From contig NZ_CP159830.1 in NCBI RefSeq assembly GCF_047730085.1, positions 930,001-994,000 on the forward strand: a DNA stretch of 64,000 nt, read 5' to 3'. The notes beneath the pieces are model-generated. The model searched no databases, was not told where the DNA came from, and was given only the letters and a program-made list of their open reading frames with translations. This DNA comes from Njordibacter sp937773555. Lineage in GTDB: Bacteria > Pseudomonadota > Gammaproteobacteria > Pseudomonadales > Balneatricaceae. The translations under genes and the position numbers were made by a program. Below are positions 27,567 through 36,550 of this stretch, piece by piece. Within the stretch, counting starts at the first letter, position 1. Each line of letters begins with the position of its first letter.

Positions 27567-27719
27567 TTGCCATTATGAAAGAAGATTAATTTTGGTATAA
27601 AACACACGGGTAATCTATCATCAAGTTTTCTTTAAAACACTGTTTATGCGGGTACCCAAAAAGAGCACTATAGTGTTAACTGGAAGCTAACGACGGCATT
27701 TTATATCTTTCAGTTTTAT

Positions 27720-27746
27720 GCCGTATTAGCCGTATTAGCCGTATTA
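27720..27746 (+). repeat. Three tandem copies of GCCGTATTA
   Basis: Three exact 9-base repeats in the 27439-27878 interval, upstream of the SDR gene. They could be regulator sites or a slippage tract. The rest of the interval is AT-rich and, apart from the palindrome at 27541, shows nothing that I can name. Confidence 0.55.
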
Positions 27747-27878
27747 ATAGGTCCAATGTGCTCAATCTAAAGTCATTTTATTAACCTGACTCAAATCTTG
27801 GGGCAAGGCCTTGAAATTATTTTGCACCTGCCCCATACCTTTACGAAATTAAATAAACCGAACTGTCAGGGCACTAAA

Positions 27879-28946
27879 ATGAAATATAACATTGATACTA
27901 AACAGAAGGTTCTTGTAACAGGCGCCACAGGGTTTGTTGCTGGCTGGATAGTAAAGCGATTGGTAGAAGCCGGTGTATGCGTCCACGCTGCGGTGCGTGA
28001 CCCTGAAAATGAAGTAAAAGTAGCACACTTAAAACAGTTGTCTGAAAAAGGCCCAGGTTCTGTAGTGCTCTTCAAAGCAGACCTTACCGAAGCCGGTAGT
28101 TACGGCAAAGCGATGGAAGGATGTGCCACAGTATTCCATACCGCCTCACCGTTTATATTGAAGTTTAATAATGCTCAGACAGATTTAATTGTACCAGCGC
28201 TTGCCGGTACTAAAAATGTACTTGCCAGTGTAAACGCTACTTCATCTATACAGCGGGTCATTTTGACAAGTTCAGTCGCCGCTATTTATGGCGATACAAT
28301 TGACTGTGTGAACACCCCAAGTGGCAAAGTTAGTGAAGATGATTGGAATACCACATCATCTGCAACGCACCAACCGTATTCTTACTCAAAAACTTTAGCT
28401 GAACGTGCAGCATGGAAAATGGTGGAAGGTCAGGATAAATGGACTTTAGTTGTCATTAACCCCGCCCTTGTAATTGGGCCTAGTGTTTCTGGCAAATCTA
28501 CTTCCGCTTCGCATGACATCGTTCGTCAATTGGGTGATGGCTCAATGAAGGCGGGTGTTCCATCTCTTTCGATGGGTATGGTTGATGTGCGAGATGTTGC
28601 TGATGCACACATTCGTGCTGCGTACATTAAAAAAGCTACAGGGCGGTATACGGTGTTTAACGAAGCCCAATCGCTACTCGAGTTAGCCAGCTTATTAAAA
28701 CAAAAATATGGGGCGACTTACCCCCTTCCCAGTAAAGAGTTGCCTAAATGGCTGGTGTGGTTAGTTGGGCCAATTATTTTGAAAACGTTGTCTCGTAAAA
28801 TGATATCGCTGAATATGGGCCACAAATATGTGGGTGATAACGCCAAGAGTATCGACAAGCTTGGTGTTAATTATAGCTCCTTAAAAGCCTCAGCTGAAGC
28901 TATGTTTCAGCAGATGATTGATGAGGGAGAGTTTCATAAAAAATAG
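27879..28946 (+). CDS. Extended short-chain dehydrogenase, dihydroflavonol-4-reductase-like
   Basis: A 355-residue NAD(P)-dependent reductase of the extended SDR type. The Rossmann motif is VTGATGFVAGWIVKRL near residue 13, and the catalytic YxxxK is in PYSYSKTLAE, with the preceding Ser in LTSSVAAIYG. These proteins reduce keto groups of small molecules. I chose ATG 27879, which places the Rossmann motif at the usual N-terminal position. A TTG at 27798 would add 27 residues of no apparent family character. It stands alone with long intergenic regions on both sides. Substrate unknown. Confidence 0.85.
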   Translation: MKYNIDTKQKVLVTGATGFVAGWIVKRLVEAGVCVHAAVRDPENEVKVAHLKQLSEKGPGSVVLFKADLTEAGSYGKAMEGCATVFHTASPFILKFNNAQTDLIVPALAGTKNVLASVNATSSIQRVILTSSVAAIYGDTIDCVNTPSGKVSEDDWNTTSSATHQPYSYSKTLAERAAWKMVEGQDKWTLVVINPALVIGPSVSGKSTSASHDIVRQLGDGSMKAGVPSLSMGMVDVRDVADAHIRAAYIKKATGRYTVFNEAQSLLELASLLKQKYGATYPLPSKELPKWLVWLVGPIILKTLSRKMISLNMGHKYVGDNAKSIDKLGVNYSSLKASAEAMFQQMIDEGEFHKK

Positions 28947-29065
28947 AATTCAGTGCTGATTATTTAAGTATAGCTATAGCTATATTTTATTTGGTTAGTT
29001 TACTGGCCTAAAAACTACAATGATGTAACCAAAGGGCTCGCCACTGGTAGTGTCTGGAGAGAGGC

Positions 29066-29935
29066 CTACCTACCCACAATAATTAAGGCGACGCCACTTG
29101 CCAATAAAAGCGACCAGGCTAACCTTGGCAGTAGGCTTTGTTCTTTAAGCACTAAAGCACCAAGAAAAACTGATATGGGGATCGACACTTGTCGAGTAGC
29201 ACTGACTACCGCTACTTCTCCACCAGCCTGAAAAGCGAACAAGATGAGCACATAAGACGCATAGGACAGGGCACCTGATGCAAGCACGCGCAGAGGTGCA
29301 TTGCGCCAGCAGCCAAATAGCTGCGTGGCTAGTGGCCGTCGAACTGTGCGTGTTAGAGTAAAGAATGCGAGAAAGGCACATGTCAAAACGCTATAAACCC
29401 AAAATAAGAAGGGCGCTGGTGTAATCGCTTCCATTGCCACGGAATCTGCTAAACCATAAATGGCAGAGCCAACCATGGCTGCTGTGGCAGTAAGAATTAA
29501 CGTTGGGCGTTGCAGTAAACCGGCACCTCTGCGGTATTGGATCATGATAGCGCCCAACAACGTTAGGCTAATACCTGCCAGTGTTAGTGGTGAATAATAC
29601 CGCTCTAAAAATATATAACCGATCGCCACAATGGCTAATGGGGAAGAGCGAATAATAGGGTAATAGATAGAAAGATCGCCCGTCTTTAAGGTTAACATTA
29701 CACACAGATAATAGATAAATAGGCCCAAAGCTGAGCCTGCCACCAACGGCCAAACCTCAATGGGTAGGGTCAGTGTTTGGTCTAACCAAGCTGCTTGAAG
29801 TGCGGCAAATATAACCCATGAACCCGTTACTCCCAAATAAGCAGATTCTGGAAAACGTTGCCCCTTAATGAGTAAATCACGAAAAGGGTGTAAGGCTGCT
29901 GAACCAAGCACCAAGGCCATTACGATAAAATCCAT
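29066..29935 (-). CDS. EamA/DMT-family transporter
   Basis: A membrane protein of about 289 residues with roughly ten hydrophobic segments in two EamA-like halves, for example FIVMALVLGSAALHP at the start and a final SLLLASGVALIIVGR. I place the start at ATG 29935, where GGGGG stands 8 bases upstream and only 4 bases separate it from the CpdA stop. A longer frame starting upstream would run through the CpdA gene. The tight spacing indicates co-transcription with the phosphodiesterase gene. No substrate can be read from the sequence. Confidence 0.8.
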   Translation of the reverse strand: MDFIVMALVLGSAALHPFRDLLIKGQRFPESAYLGVTGSWVIFAALQAAWLDQTLTLPIEVWPLVAGSALGLFIYYLCVMLTLKTGDLSIYYPIIRSSPLAIVAIGYIFLERYYSPLTLAGISLTLLGAIMIQYRRGAGLLQRPTLILTATAAMVGSAIYGLADSVAMEAITPAPFLFWVYSVLTCAFLAFFTLTRTVRRPLATQLFGCWRNAPLRVLASGALSYASYVLILFAFQAGGEVAVVSATRQVSIPISVFLGALVLKEQSLLPRLAWSLLLASGVALIIVGR

Positions 29936-29939
29936 ACGG

Positions 29940-30737
29940 TTACCCCCGTTTGTAGTAAACCGGTTGGCGATGGAGAAAAGGCTGCAGATGCACTGTGGTC
30001 GTGTCATTGGATATAAGCGCGATACCGTAGGATGGGTCCTCCTGACAATAGGCAAACAACCCGTTGTCTGGATCTTTGTTGAGCAAAAGAGGAACCTGAT
30101 GGTTGGTGCCGTGAAGGGCAGAAAAACTAATCCCTTGCCATTGGCCGCTTATGGGGCGATGCACATGGCCGAAAAATAGGTGGCGAATATTGCTATGGCT
30201 GGCCAGTGTTTGTGCAAACGTTTCACAGTCTCGTAGGCGCAGAGCATCCATGTCTGGTATGCCGATATCAAATGGTGGATGGTGCATGAACAAATAAACA
30301 GGTTTGTCATTATACTTGGCCAACTGCCCACGCAGCCATTCATGCCGCTGTTTACAATAAACGCCCTCATCAGTGCCTGGTTCATTGGTATCAAGAAATA
30401 ACAGCACTCCTTCTGATGTCGTCTGTGACCATTGCACAAAGCCATGTGAGTCCCTTGGTGTATCAATAAAGACGTCACAGAAGCGTTGCCGGTGATCATG
30501 ATTACCCAACAGTAAAGAGGTGTTCATAGGCAGCGCTGTTAAAAGATTTTTAAGTAATATATAGGCCTCAGTTTGGCCACAGTCGCTCAAATCTCCAGTG
30601 AGCACGCATAGGTCTGCATCGCTATGGTGAGTAGCAATATCTTTAAAGCAAAGCCGCAAGCGCTCAAGCGGATCGAGGCCTTGGAGCTTTTCTCCAGCAG
30701 CGACTAGGTGGGTATCAGTAACATGAATAACTTTCAT
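29940..30737 (-). CDS. cpdA: CpdA-like metallophosphoesterase
   Basis: A 265-residue calcineurin-type phosphodiesterase of the class III cyclic nucleotide group. Metal-binding motifs occur in order: DTH at residues 8-10, GDLSDCGQ, LGNHDHR, MHHPP and GHVHRP. This set matches E. coli CpdA, which hydrolyses 3',5'-cAMP. The closely related GpdQ-like enzymes have the same motifs and act on other phosphodiesters, so the symbol is provisional. It is the first gene of a two-gene unit with the EamA transporter. Confidence 0.75.
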   Translation of the reverse strand: MKVIHVTDTHLVAAGEKLQGLDPLERLRLCFKDIATHHSDADLCVLTGDLSDCGQTEAYILLKNLLTALPMNTSLLLGNHDHRQRFCDVFIDTPRDSHGFVQWSQTTSEGVLLFLDTNEPGTDEGVYCKQRHEWLRGQLAKYNDKPVYLFMHHPPFDIGIPDMDALRLRDCETFAQTLASHSNIRHLFFGHVHRPISGQWQGISFSALHGTNHQVPLLLNKDPDNGLFAYCQEDPSYGIALISNDTTTVHLQPFLHRQPVYYKRG

Positions 30738-30951
30738 AGCGGGAATGCCTAAATAAGAATTTAGTTCACTTTAGTTCTTTTCGATGTGAAAAATTATAAG
30801 CTTTGGTCGTCGCTAATAATAGTGTAATTGAAAAACCCTTGAGTGTTCACCTAACCTGTGCTTTTAAATAAATGATGGAGCTTGGCTAATAATGGCCCAC
30901 AAAAAATTGGTGTGGTTATAACTGTTAATGGCATTTGGCTTTAGTATTGTT

Positions 30952-31086
30952 CTATTGTTTTAGCTGATCGATCTGTAATTGCAAGCCTTTGATCTTGGCA
31001 TCCAAGCTGCGCTTGTAAAAGATGAAGATAACCACAGCGCCTAGGGCACCACCTATTGATACGGGTTGTGATAAATACTCAATCAT
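30952..31086 (-). CDS. 44-residue single-pass membrane protein
   Basis: A short gene supported by a strong AGGAG 6 bases before the ATG at 31086. The product has a short N-terminus (MIEYLSQPV), one transmembrane helix (about residues 10-24), then a basic patch (YKR) and a C-terminal amphipathic tail (SLDAKIKGLQLQIDQLKQ) that could form a coiled coil. I do not know the family. It resembles a miniature of the membrane-plus-coil design of the 133-residue protein at 32464. It stands alone in a long gene-poor region, 215 bases from cpdA. Confidence 0.6.
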   Translation of the reverse strand: MIEYLSQPVSIGGALGAVVIFIFYKRSLDAKIKGLQLQIDQLKQ

Positions 31087-32463
31087 ATACTTCTCCTGTG
31101 GCTTTTCTTAGCCCTGTGTTTATCTTGCTGGTTTAATAAAAGCCGCTGCTGTGCTCCTTAATGTATGCTATCTAGTTACCTATTAGTGAGTCGGCGGTTT
31201 CTTATTAACCATTAAGTGTGCAGCCTTTATTTAAATCACAAATCAGCCTAGATATGACGCTCACATAATAACGTTTATTTAAGTTGAATATAATGCTCTG
31301 TTTATCGTCTATGCGCTTTTCTAGCGAAGCTATGGGGTTATGTCTATCAGGGATACCAATATTTGTCTTGCTGGGTAAACACAAGATCTTTTAGTAAGTC
31401 ATTGATTATGGCTGCTGGTCTGTAAACAAAAATGATTGACTACCCACTGAAAAATGACTTGCGAACCATAGTCTGTTGTGGCTACCATCAACCCTTTTCG
31501 CACGCTAACAAAAGTGGCCATTATCTTTGGTCGGCAAATTGATGCTTTTAAAGCGTTGTAGTGGTTCTGCTAAACAAAATAATGAATTGTTTCACGTAAC
31601 TTTATATTGGCTCAATATACAAAAAAATAGAACCAGGTAATATTTGGTGATGTTCTTCGCTCAAAAAAGAAGATTTGAGTGCTGGGGTTAGTCAATATTA
31701 TTAATAATAGACGTAGGTTTTCACTGTATGTTTTATCAACTAAATTTTCGGCTAATAGAACAATCAGTATGGTTGAGTTAATAGTGCTAGTAGAGGTAAA
31801 AAAAGCCCAAAAAATCTGGGCATAAAGACACACAAAAATAGCTTTGACCTGGGGTAGGTTGTGAAAACCTTATTGACCGATCATTTTGCACCTTAAATAT
31901 AACGCCACTTTACCAACCATAACAGACCAATTGACTGGTTTCTTACAGTAGATGCAAGTTAGGCTAAGTAAAACGAAGCTTGGCCGTAATTGTTTGCTGT
32001 GTTTACAAACCAGCCGCTCCTTTGTCTAAGCTGCTTAGTGCCCAAGGACAGCACCCAAACACATAAAAACACATAATATTTTGCCCTCCACAGTAGGGTG
32101 ATAATGTTTCACAAGTCAGTTTCATGGTTAAAGATCCTGCCATAAATTAACCCGTCGGTGATCATTTATATTTCCTAGTCTACGATATTAGCATCCACCA
32201 TTTTTTGGTTATGTTGGTAAATCTTTACCGTGATCGATTACTTTTCTGAGAAGGTAATGTTTAGCTTTAAACGCTTTCTTTAGGCATCCTAAACGTTAAA
32301 CGCCGAGAATACGAAACTTTTGATGTTCAATTATTGAACAGATGCTCAAATTTGTTATTTTTATAGAGGATTAATGGTGGTTTTAAGATATGTTAGCAAG
32401 GTCACAAAAGTGGTTTGTTTTTGTGGCTAATCGGAAGAATTTTTAACACCTTCGGGCATCAAT
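31087..32463. other. Gene-poor, AT-rich interval
   Basis: About 1.4 kb in which I see no supported protein or RNA gene. The longest frame (31612-31833, minus) has no ribosome site and a low-complexity hydrophobic translation. The one clear structure is a perfect inverted repeat, TGTTCAA-TTA-TTGAACA, at 32324-32340, which lies 124 bases before the next gene and could be an operator. The rest may be decayed mobile DNA. Confidence 0.5.
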
Positions 32464-32865
32464 ATGGACTTTAAAAAGCTACTGTTTGGCTTAACACTTT
32501 TAATGGTATTTGGTAATGGAGTAGCCGCTGAACTGATAGCAACTGGACAGGAAGTAAGCTTAAAATCCACTCAAGTTATAATAAGTAATCCCCTATACAT
32601 TATTCTAGGCATGATTTTGGGACTTGGGGTATCAGGGCTTTTCCTTTGGTGGAATGGAAGGAGAAAACGCAGTGGCAAAGTTACTTTTAATGAAGTGCGT
32701 TCCACACTTGAGCAAATGCAGCGTGAGCATACCAAACAGAAAATAGATAACATCACTCGGTTTATAGCAGCGCTAGATAAAGAAGCCCTTGCCAGAAACT
32801 TAGAATTAACTCAAAAGTTAATTGATTTGGAGCGCTGGGATGGTAATAATAGAAGAAAAGAATAA
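32464..32865 (+). CDS. Small membrane protein with a coiled-coil tail
   Basis: A 133-residue protein with an N-terminal signal-like segment (MDFKKLLFGLTLLMVFGNGV, cleavage probably near AAE), a transmembrane helix around residues 43-63 (YIILGMILGLGVSGLFLWW), a basic stop-transfer patch (NGRRKRSGK), and a charged helix to residue 133 that probably forms a coiled coil. The topology suggests an anchored protein with a cytoplasmic helical domain. It is not recognised. The leader resembles that of the Sel1-repeat protein at 22905. No operon partner is visible. Confidence 0.6.
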   Translation: MDFKKLLFGLTLLMVFGNGVAAELIATGQEVSLKSTQVIISNPLYIILGMILGLGVSGLFLWWNGRRKRSGKVTFNEVRSTLEQMQREHTKQKIDNITRFIAALDKEALARNLELTQKLIDLERWDGNNRRKE

Positions 32866-33397
32866 AAAATAGATTGATCTCACTACGAAAACAGTACACC
32901 TAGACCTGTTCTTAAAAACATACTTTATTTTGGAATAATCTACTTTTTAAGACGATCAAACCAAACCCGCCACGGCTTTTGTTCTGTTCTAGCATATGAG
33001 CTGGTTTAAGGTATCATGAAATATAAAAGTAGAACATAGATGTTCAAAAGCAATTTTAGGGCTAAGGTGTAGTTGGTGTGAAATAAGGAGGCAAAAGTAT
33101 TTATGGCCAATTTAATCAAGGCTCAGTAAAAGCGGATATGTTTTACACTTCACTTCTTCACTGTGGCCAAATGCACAGCAAATGTTGCATAAAAAATCAT
33201 TAAATAAAGACCATATGCGGCGCTAGGGACTGACCCGAAATGCCACACTGTCTTTTGAAAAAGGGGGATGATGAGGTTAAATGTGTTTCACTACTTCATC
33301 TAAGTAATTTAAACGCCTTTGTGTGCTGTATAGATGAATAAACAAACCAATCAGGTTTTAACTTACCATAAAAACGAAGTTTTAAAAGGGTTCTATA
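32866..33397. other. Intergenic interval with a tiny frame behind a strong ribosome site
   Basis: About 530 bases with no full gene. A perfect AAGGAGG at 33085-33091 precedes an eight-codon frame (MANLIKAQ, 33103-33129), which may be the stub of a decayed gene or a leader peptide. Nothing else in the interval can be supported. Confidence 0.35.
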
Positions 33398-34054
33398 ATG
33401 ATAGCGTTAAGTGAATACACATCCTACGACATCGTTGCAATGTTTAATGATGATCACGTTGATGGGGATTCAGGAATCGTTAACATAATATCTTTTTACC
33501 ATCCAATCATTCCAGCGAGCATTTTACCCGCTAGACCTAAAGTTTTTAAAAATGGCAAATGCTGGATCTCCAGTGGTTATCAGGAACTATTGCGAAGAAT
33601 ACCTAAAAATTCACCCTTTATAGTGAATAATGTTCAAAGAAATCACCGCCCCGCAGGCGCAGAATTACGTTGTGATGTTTGGGCAGATGGTTCTGCCGCA
33701 GAAATAACCGGTGCTTCAGTGTTTGTGCCGATATTCAGTTGTGGCCTACCTTCTTTAGATTATGGAGTCCTTAAAAATGTGGATGTTTTTGGTTTTACTA
33801 CGATCATGATTCTCAACAAGGGTGTGATTTATGGGCCGTTTAATATTACGGTTCTCGAAGACCAATCTCTGCAAGTTTCAACCACTTTGCAGGGGATAAA
33901 ATCGCCATTAGATTATGTAATGAAAGTCGGGTTTAGGAAAGTGAAAAAAACTGATGTGTTTATTGAGCCCATGGCTAAAAATGGACTTCCCATCGAAGGC
34001 TTTATTACCTCTATTTCAGATTTCAAACGTTATTATTATGTTTCTTGGGCATAG
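33398..34054 (+). CDS. Uncharacterised 218-residue protein
   Basis: An open frame with AAAGGG 7 bases before the ATG, so probably expressed. The product has no signal peptide or membrane segment. It looks beta-rich, with strands such as ADGSAAEITGASVFVPIF and FGFTTIMILNKGVIYGPFNITV. No catalytic motif or recognised family is visible. It lies in the AT-rich accessory stretch between gene-poor intervals, suggesting it is an acquired gene. Confidence 0.5.
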   Translation: MIALSEYTSYDIVAMFNDDHVDGDSGIVNIISFYHPIIPASILPARPKVFKNGKCWISSGYQELLRRIPKNSPFIVNNVQRNHRPAGAELRCDVWADGSAAEITGASVFVPIFSCGLPSLDYGVLKNVDVFGFTTIMILNKGVIYGPFNITVLEDQSLQVSTTLQGIKSPLDYVMKVGFRKVKKTDVFIEPMAKNGLPIEGFITSISDFKRYYYVSWA

Positions 34055-34287
34055 GGAGCCAAAACAAATTTATCCTATTTTGGGATAGTGTTTAATGGTT
34101 GTTAGGCTGTTTTGCCGTTTGGCATTAGTTTTAAGCTGCTTTAAGGCCTAAAGTAAGGTTCTTTTACAGCCGTTACTGCATTCATAACCATGGCTAAACT
34201 AAACGTGTATTATGAGTTCAGTCGGGATAACGGCGAGGGTATAAAATTAACTTTAAACCAAGGTTATGTGATCCCGAAGGGGCCTAT

Positions 34288-34773
34288 ATGAAATATAACT
34301 GGGCAAGCCTCAGCTTAATTGTATTAATAGCGCTAATAATGTTGACCATTTTTGGCTCGCGCTGGTATAACACAGAATACACCCATGCAAAAAACCTAGG
34401 ATTATCAAAGGGGCAGCTGATAGAATGTGGCAAAAGCCCAAACTGTGTGAGCAGTCAAACGACACAAAGCAGTATGCGTATCGCGCCTATTAATGCCAGC
34501 GACACCCCTGAATTAACCTGGTTAATGTTGCGTGACCTAGTTGAAACCATACCGCAGGCTATACTAATATCGGGAAACGAGTCTTACAGACACTATCAGT
34601 TCACTACGCCATTGATGGGGTTTATTGACGATGTTGAATTACTATTTGACCGCAAAAAGCAGTTGATTCAAGTAAAAAGTGCATCTCGTGTCGGGCAGTC
34701 TGATTTTGGGGCTAACCGAGAACGTGTGGAGTTGTTACGTGAAGTTTTAAATAAGGCACGGAGCTCTAAATAA
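34288..34773 (+). CDS. DUF1499 family protein
   Basis: A 161-residue protein with an N-terminal membrane helix (about residues 6-24) and a DUF1499 domain. The family landmarks are CGKSPNCVSS around residues 47-57, the YRHYQFTTPLMGFIDDVELLFD region and IQVKSASRVGQSDFGANRERVE near the end (given by their key residues PNCVSS, FIDD and SASRVG-SDFG-NR-R). The biochemical role of the family is not known; it is membrane-anchored and exposed to the periplasm. It is a single gene in the accessory stretch. Confidence 0.85.
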   Translation: MKYNWASLSLIVLIALIMLTIFGSRWYNTEYTHAKNLGLSKGQLIECGKSPNCVSSQTTQSSMRIAPINASDTPELTWLMLRDLVETIPQAILISGNESYRHYQFTTPLMGFIDDVELLFDRKKQLIQVKSASRVGQSDFGANRERVELLREVLNKARSSK

Positions 34774-34991
34774 AACTGTTTAACCGCAGGTAACCCATAT
34801 AAAAGGTCTTGATAATCAAGTAAAAGTTAATTTCTCTGCTATTTTCAAATGGGTTATTTTAAGAGAGTATAGGGTTAGATTATGGGAGCCTAACTTTTGC
34901 CCACCTTTTTAAGTAACAAAGGTGGAAGATTGTAGACAGCCTAAACCATTGGCCACTATTCCTTGGCATTGACATTAACAAGGAGATTTTT

Positions 34992-35294
34992 TTGAAAAAA
35001 TTGAGAGGCTTATTAATAGCTTTAGTATTAATAGCCCCCCTAGCTAATTCAAATGGCGCCCCAAACGAGGGGGGGTGCATGGATGGATGGCATAATGGTT
35101 TCTTTGGCTGCCATAAACCTCATGGTATCCCTGGTGAGCCGTCCTGGCTGAACGCTATAGGTAACTACTTAGATTCAGCTAGCTGTGTTAATAATCCTGG
35201 CCCATTCTGTCGAACGAGGACCTCAGGCTCATATTGCCCAGAAAATTCTGTATCTGACACCCCAGACCGCAACGGTTTTTGCTTCTCTAACTAA
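34992..35294 (+). CDS. Small secreted cysteine-rich protein
   Basis: A 100-residue product with a signal peptide (MKKLRGLLIALVLIAPLANS) and a mature part with seven cysteines, for example in GGCMDGW, GFFGCHKP, SCVNNPGPFC and the C-terminal SYCPEN and GFCFSN. The start is a TTG supported by AAGGAG 7-8 bases upstream. The cysteine spacing suggests disulfides outside the cytoplasm. The family is not recognised. It is the last gene before the tRNA-Arg-associated repeats, at about 160 bases. Confidence 0.6.
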   Translation: MKKLRGLLIALVLIAPLANSNGAPNEGGCMDGWHNGFFGCHKPHGIPGEPSWLNAIGNYLDSASCVNNPGPFCRTRTSGSYCPENSVSDTPDRNGFCFSN

Positions 35295-35455
35295 ATGCTT
35301 TTCATTCGTACTGTATGCTTGGGAGCCATATATTTACGAATCTATGCGGTGTTAACGACCACTGAAAGTGAAATATCCTAGGTGGTTAATGCCTCAGAAA
35401 TAACGTGTTATCTGTCCGTATGCCTCATAGAAATTCGGCTTAGCATAGAATTAGT

Positions 35456-35561
35456 GGCGTCTCAGAGAGACGGCGCCTCTACCATTGATGGTCTTTTAAT
35501 ACATGGGTTTTAGTTTTTTGGTGCTAGGCTATGTACCAACCTGTTTACCAGCCTGTGTACC
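35456..35561. repeat. Left att-like copy A: degenerate tRNA-Arg 3' end plus 12-bp repeats
   Basis: Begins with GGCGTCTCAGAGAG, one base different from the 3' end of the tRNA-Arg gene at 39580, followed by ACGGCGC-TCTA as in copy B. Three TACC-bearing repeats follow at exact 12-base spacing (TACC at 35534, 35546 and 35558). The distance from GGCG to the first TACC is 78 bases, against 79 in copy B. I read it as the left boundary of a first integrated element. The interval 35295-35902 otherwise holds no gene that I can support. Confidence 0.7.
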
Positions 35562-35820
35562 ATACACATAATCCTTCGACTTAAACTAGTTTTTTATCTT
35601 AATGCTAAAGCACCTTGAGTTAAATGTGTTTCGCCATAGATGGGGTGAGTCGAACCTTTGCTTAGATCCCCTTAAATAGCGCGTTTCAAACGCGGTTATT
35701 AAATTTAGGGTACCAACTTGGGTAACTAAAAAAAATCCATAGTTAGTGCCTGGAACAAAGAAAGCTACCCGTGCATGACAAGGTTAGGCAAATTTCTAGA
35801 GGCTAGGTGGTATGTTGTTA

Positions 35821-35902
35821 ATTCAAGCCTGAGGCGCATGGAGCTGGCTAGCTTTAAAGTTGGTCGTCCAAGGACTAAGCCAGCAAGTTCATAAGGAGAG
35901 TA
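35821..35902 (+). repeat. Duplicated 5' leader, copy 1
   Basis: The roughly 80 bases before the gene at 35903 recur, diverged, before the gene at 36551. Shared blocks include TTCAAGCCTGAGG versus AAAGGCCTGAGG, TTGGTCGTC, AGGACT and a final CAAGTTCATAAGGAGAG that ends in the ribosome site. The coding sequences differ from the start codon onwards, so the leader was duplicated or transferred on its own. Confidence 0.7.
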
Positions 35903-36373
35903 ATGATGAAAACAACAATACAATTAGTAGTATTGAGTGGCGCACTAGCAGTAACTAGCTTAGCGGTTGCTGAGACTGGAAAAGGTTACGATATCAATAC
36001 CGTAGGTGAGCCGCAGGTTATGTCCGATGGCACCATTGTTAGAGAAGCTGGTACAGACAGTATTTGGTTTATGGAAGGCCAGCCAGAAGGTTTCCCTTCT
36101 ATTGTTAAGGCTCGTTGTACTGCTATTTATGTAATGGGTCCTGACTACTCCAACAAAGGTTCTACTTTTCGCTGCACTGCCACGGACGCTGATGGGGATG
36201 GCTATGTAAATGTGGGTTCTATCACAGGCGCTGATTGGAGTGTCTGTTCCTTTAAAACGGTTGCTGGATGGGGTAAGTATGCGGGAGCAGCCGTAAGTGG
36301 AGTCTGCCAACCGACTGGATCTTTTGCTGGGCCTGACACAGGCTCTTTTTATTGGAGAGGTGAATGGGTCTAG
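35903..36373 (+). CDS. Secreted beta-barrel-like protein (allene oxide cyclase/dirigent-like pattern)
   Basis: A 156-residue protein with a signal peptide (MMKTTIQLVVLSGALAVTSLAVAE). The mature part has four cysteines and a pattern common in small marine secreted proteins: CTATDADGDGYV, then a GWGKYAGAAVSGVC segment and a final aromatic strand FYWRGEW. The GxGKYAG-SG motif recalls allene oxide cyclase-barrel and dirigent-like folds, an inference from pattern only. AAGGAGAG lies 6-8 bases before the ATG pair (35903/35906). It is cargo of the first tRNA-Arg-associated unit and is preceded by a leader shared with the next gene. Confidence 0.6.
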   Translation: MMKTTIQLVVLSGALAVTSLAVAETGKGYDINTVGEPQVMSDGTIVREAGTDSIWFMEGQPEGFPSIVKARCTAIYVMGPDYSNKGSTFRCTATDADGDGYVNVGSITGADWSVCSFKTVAGWGKYAGAAVSGVCQPTGSFAGPDTGSFYWRGEWV

Positions 36374-36460
36374 CTGAATAAGTTATTAATAGCCCCTCCC
36401 TCTGGTTAAACATGTACGGTTAAGAAATAGGACTAGTATTTAATTGAGGGGGGAGTATTG

Positions 36461-36550
36461 TTAATAAAGGCCTGAGGAGCATACGGCTAGTTGGGCTGTT
36501 TAAGTTGGTCGTCTGAGGACTGAACCAACAAGTTCATAAGGAGAGTAAAA
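36461..36550 (+). repeat. Duplicated 5' leader, copy 2
   Basis: Second copy of the leader described at 35821-35902, ending in CAAGTTCATAAGGAGAG directly before the gene at 36551. The blocks TTGGTCGTC and GAGGACT are also shared. The two copies are about 640 bases apart. Confidence 0.7.

Noticed and set aside
29066..30055. Longer EamA start at 30055
   Set aside because: The extra 40 residues run inside the CpdA gene and are not hydrophobic; ATG 29935 has a good ribosome site.
31612..31833. 73-codon minus-strand frame in the gene-poor interval
   Set aside because: No ribosome site, non-ATG start and AT-driven hydrophobic composition; not reported as a gene.
35641..35700. tRNA-like T-loop (GAGTCGAACC) with a nearby CGCGTTTCAAACGCG inverted repeat
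   Set aside because: The T-stem does not pair and no acceptor, D-arm or anticodon arm can be built, so it is not called a tRNA or tRNA remnant.
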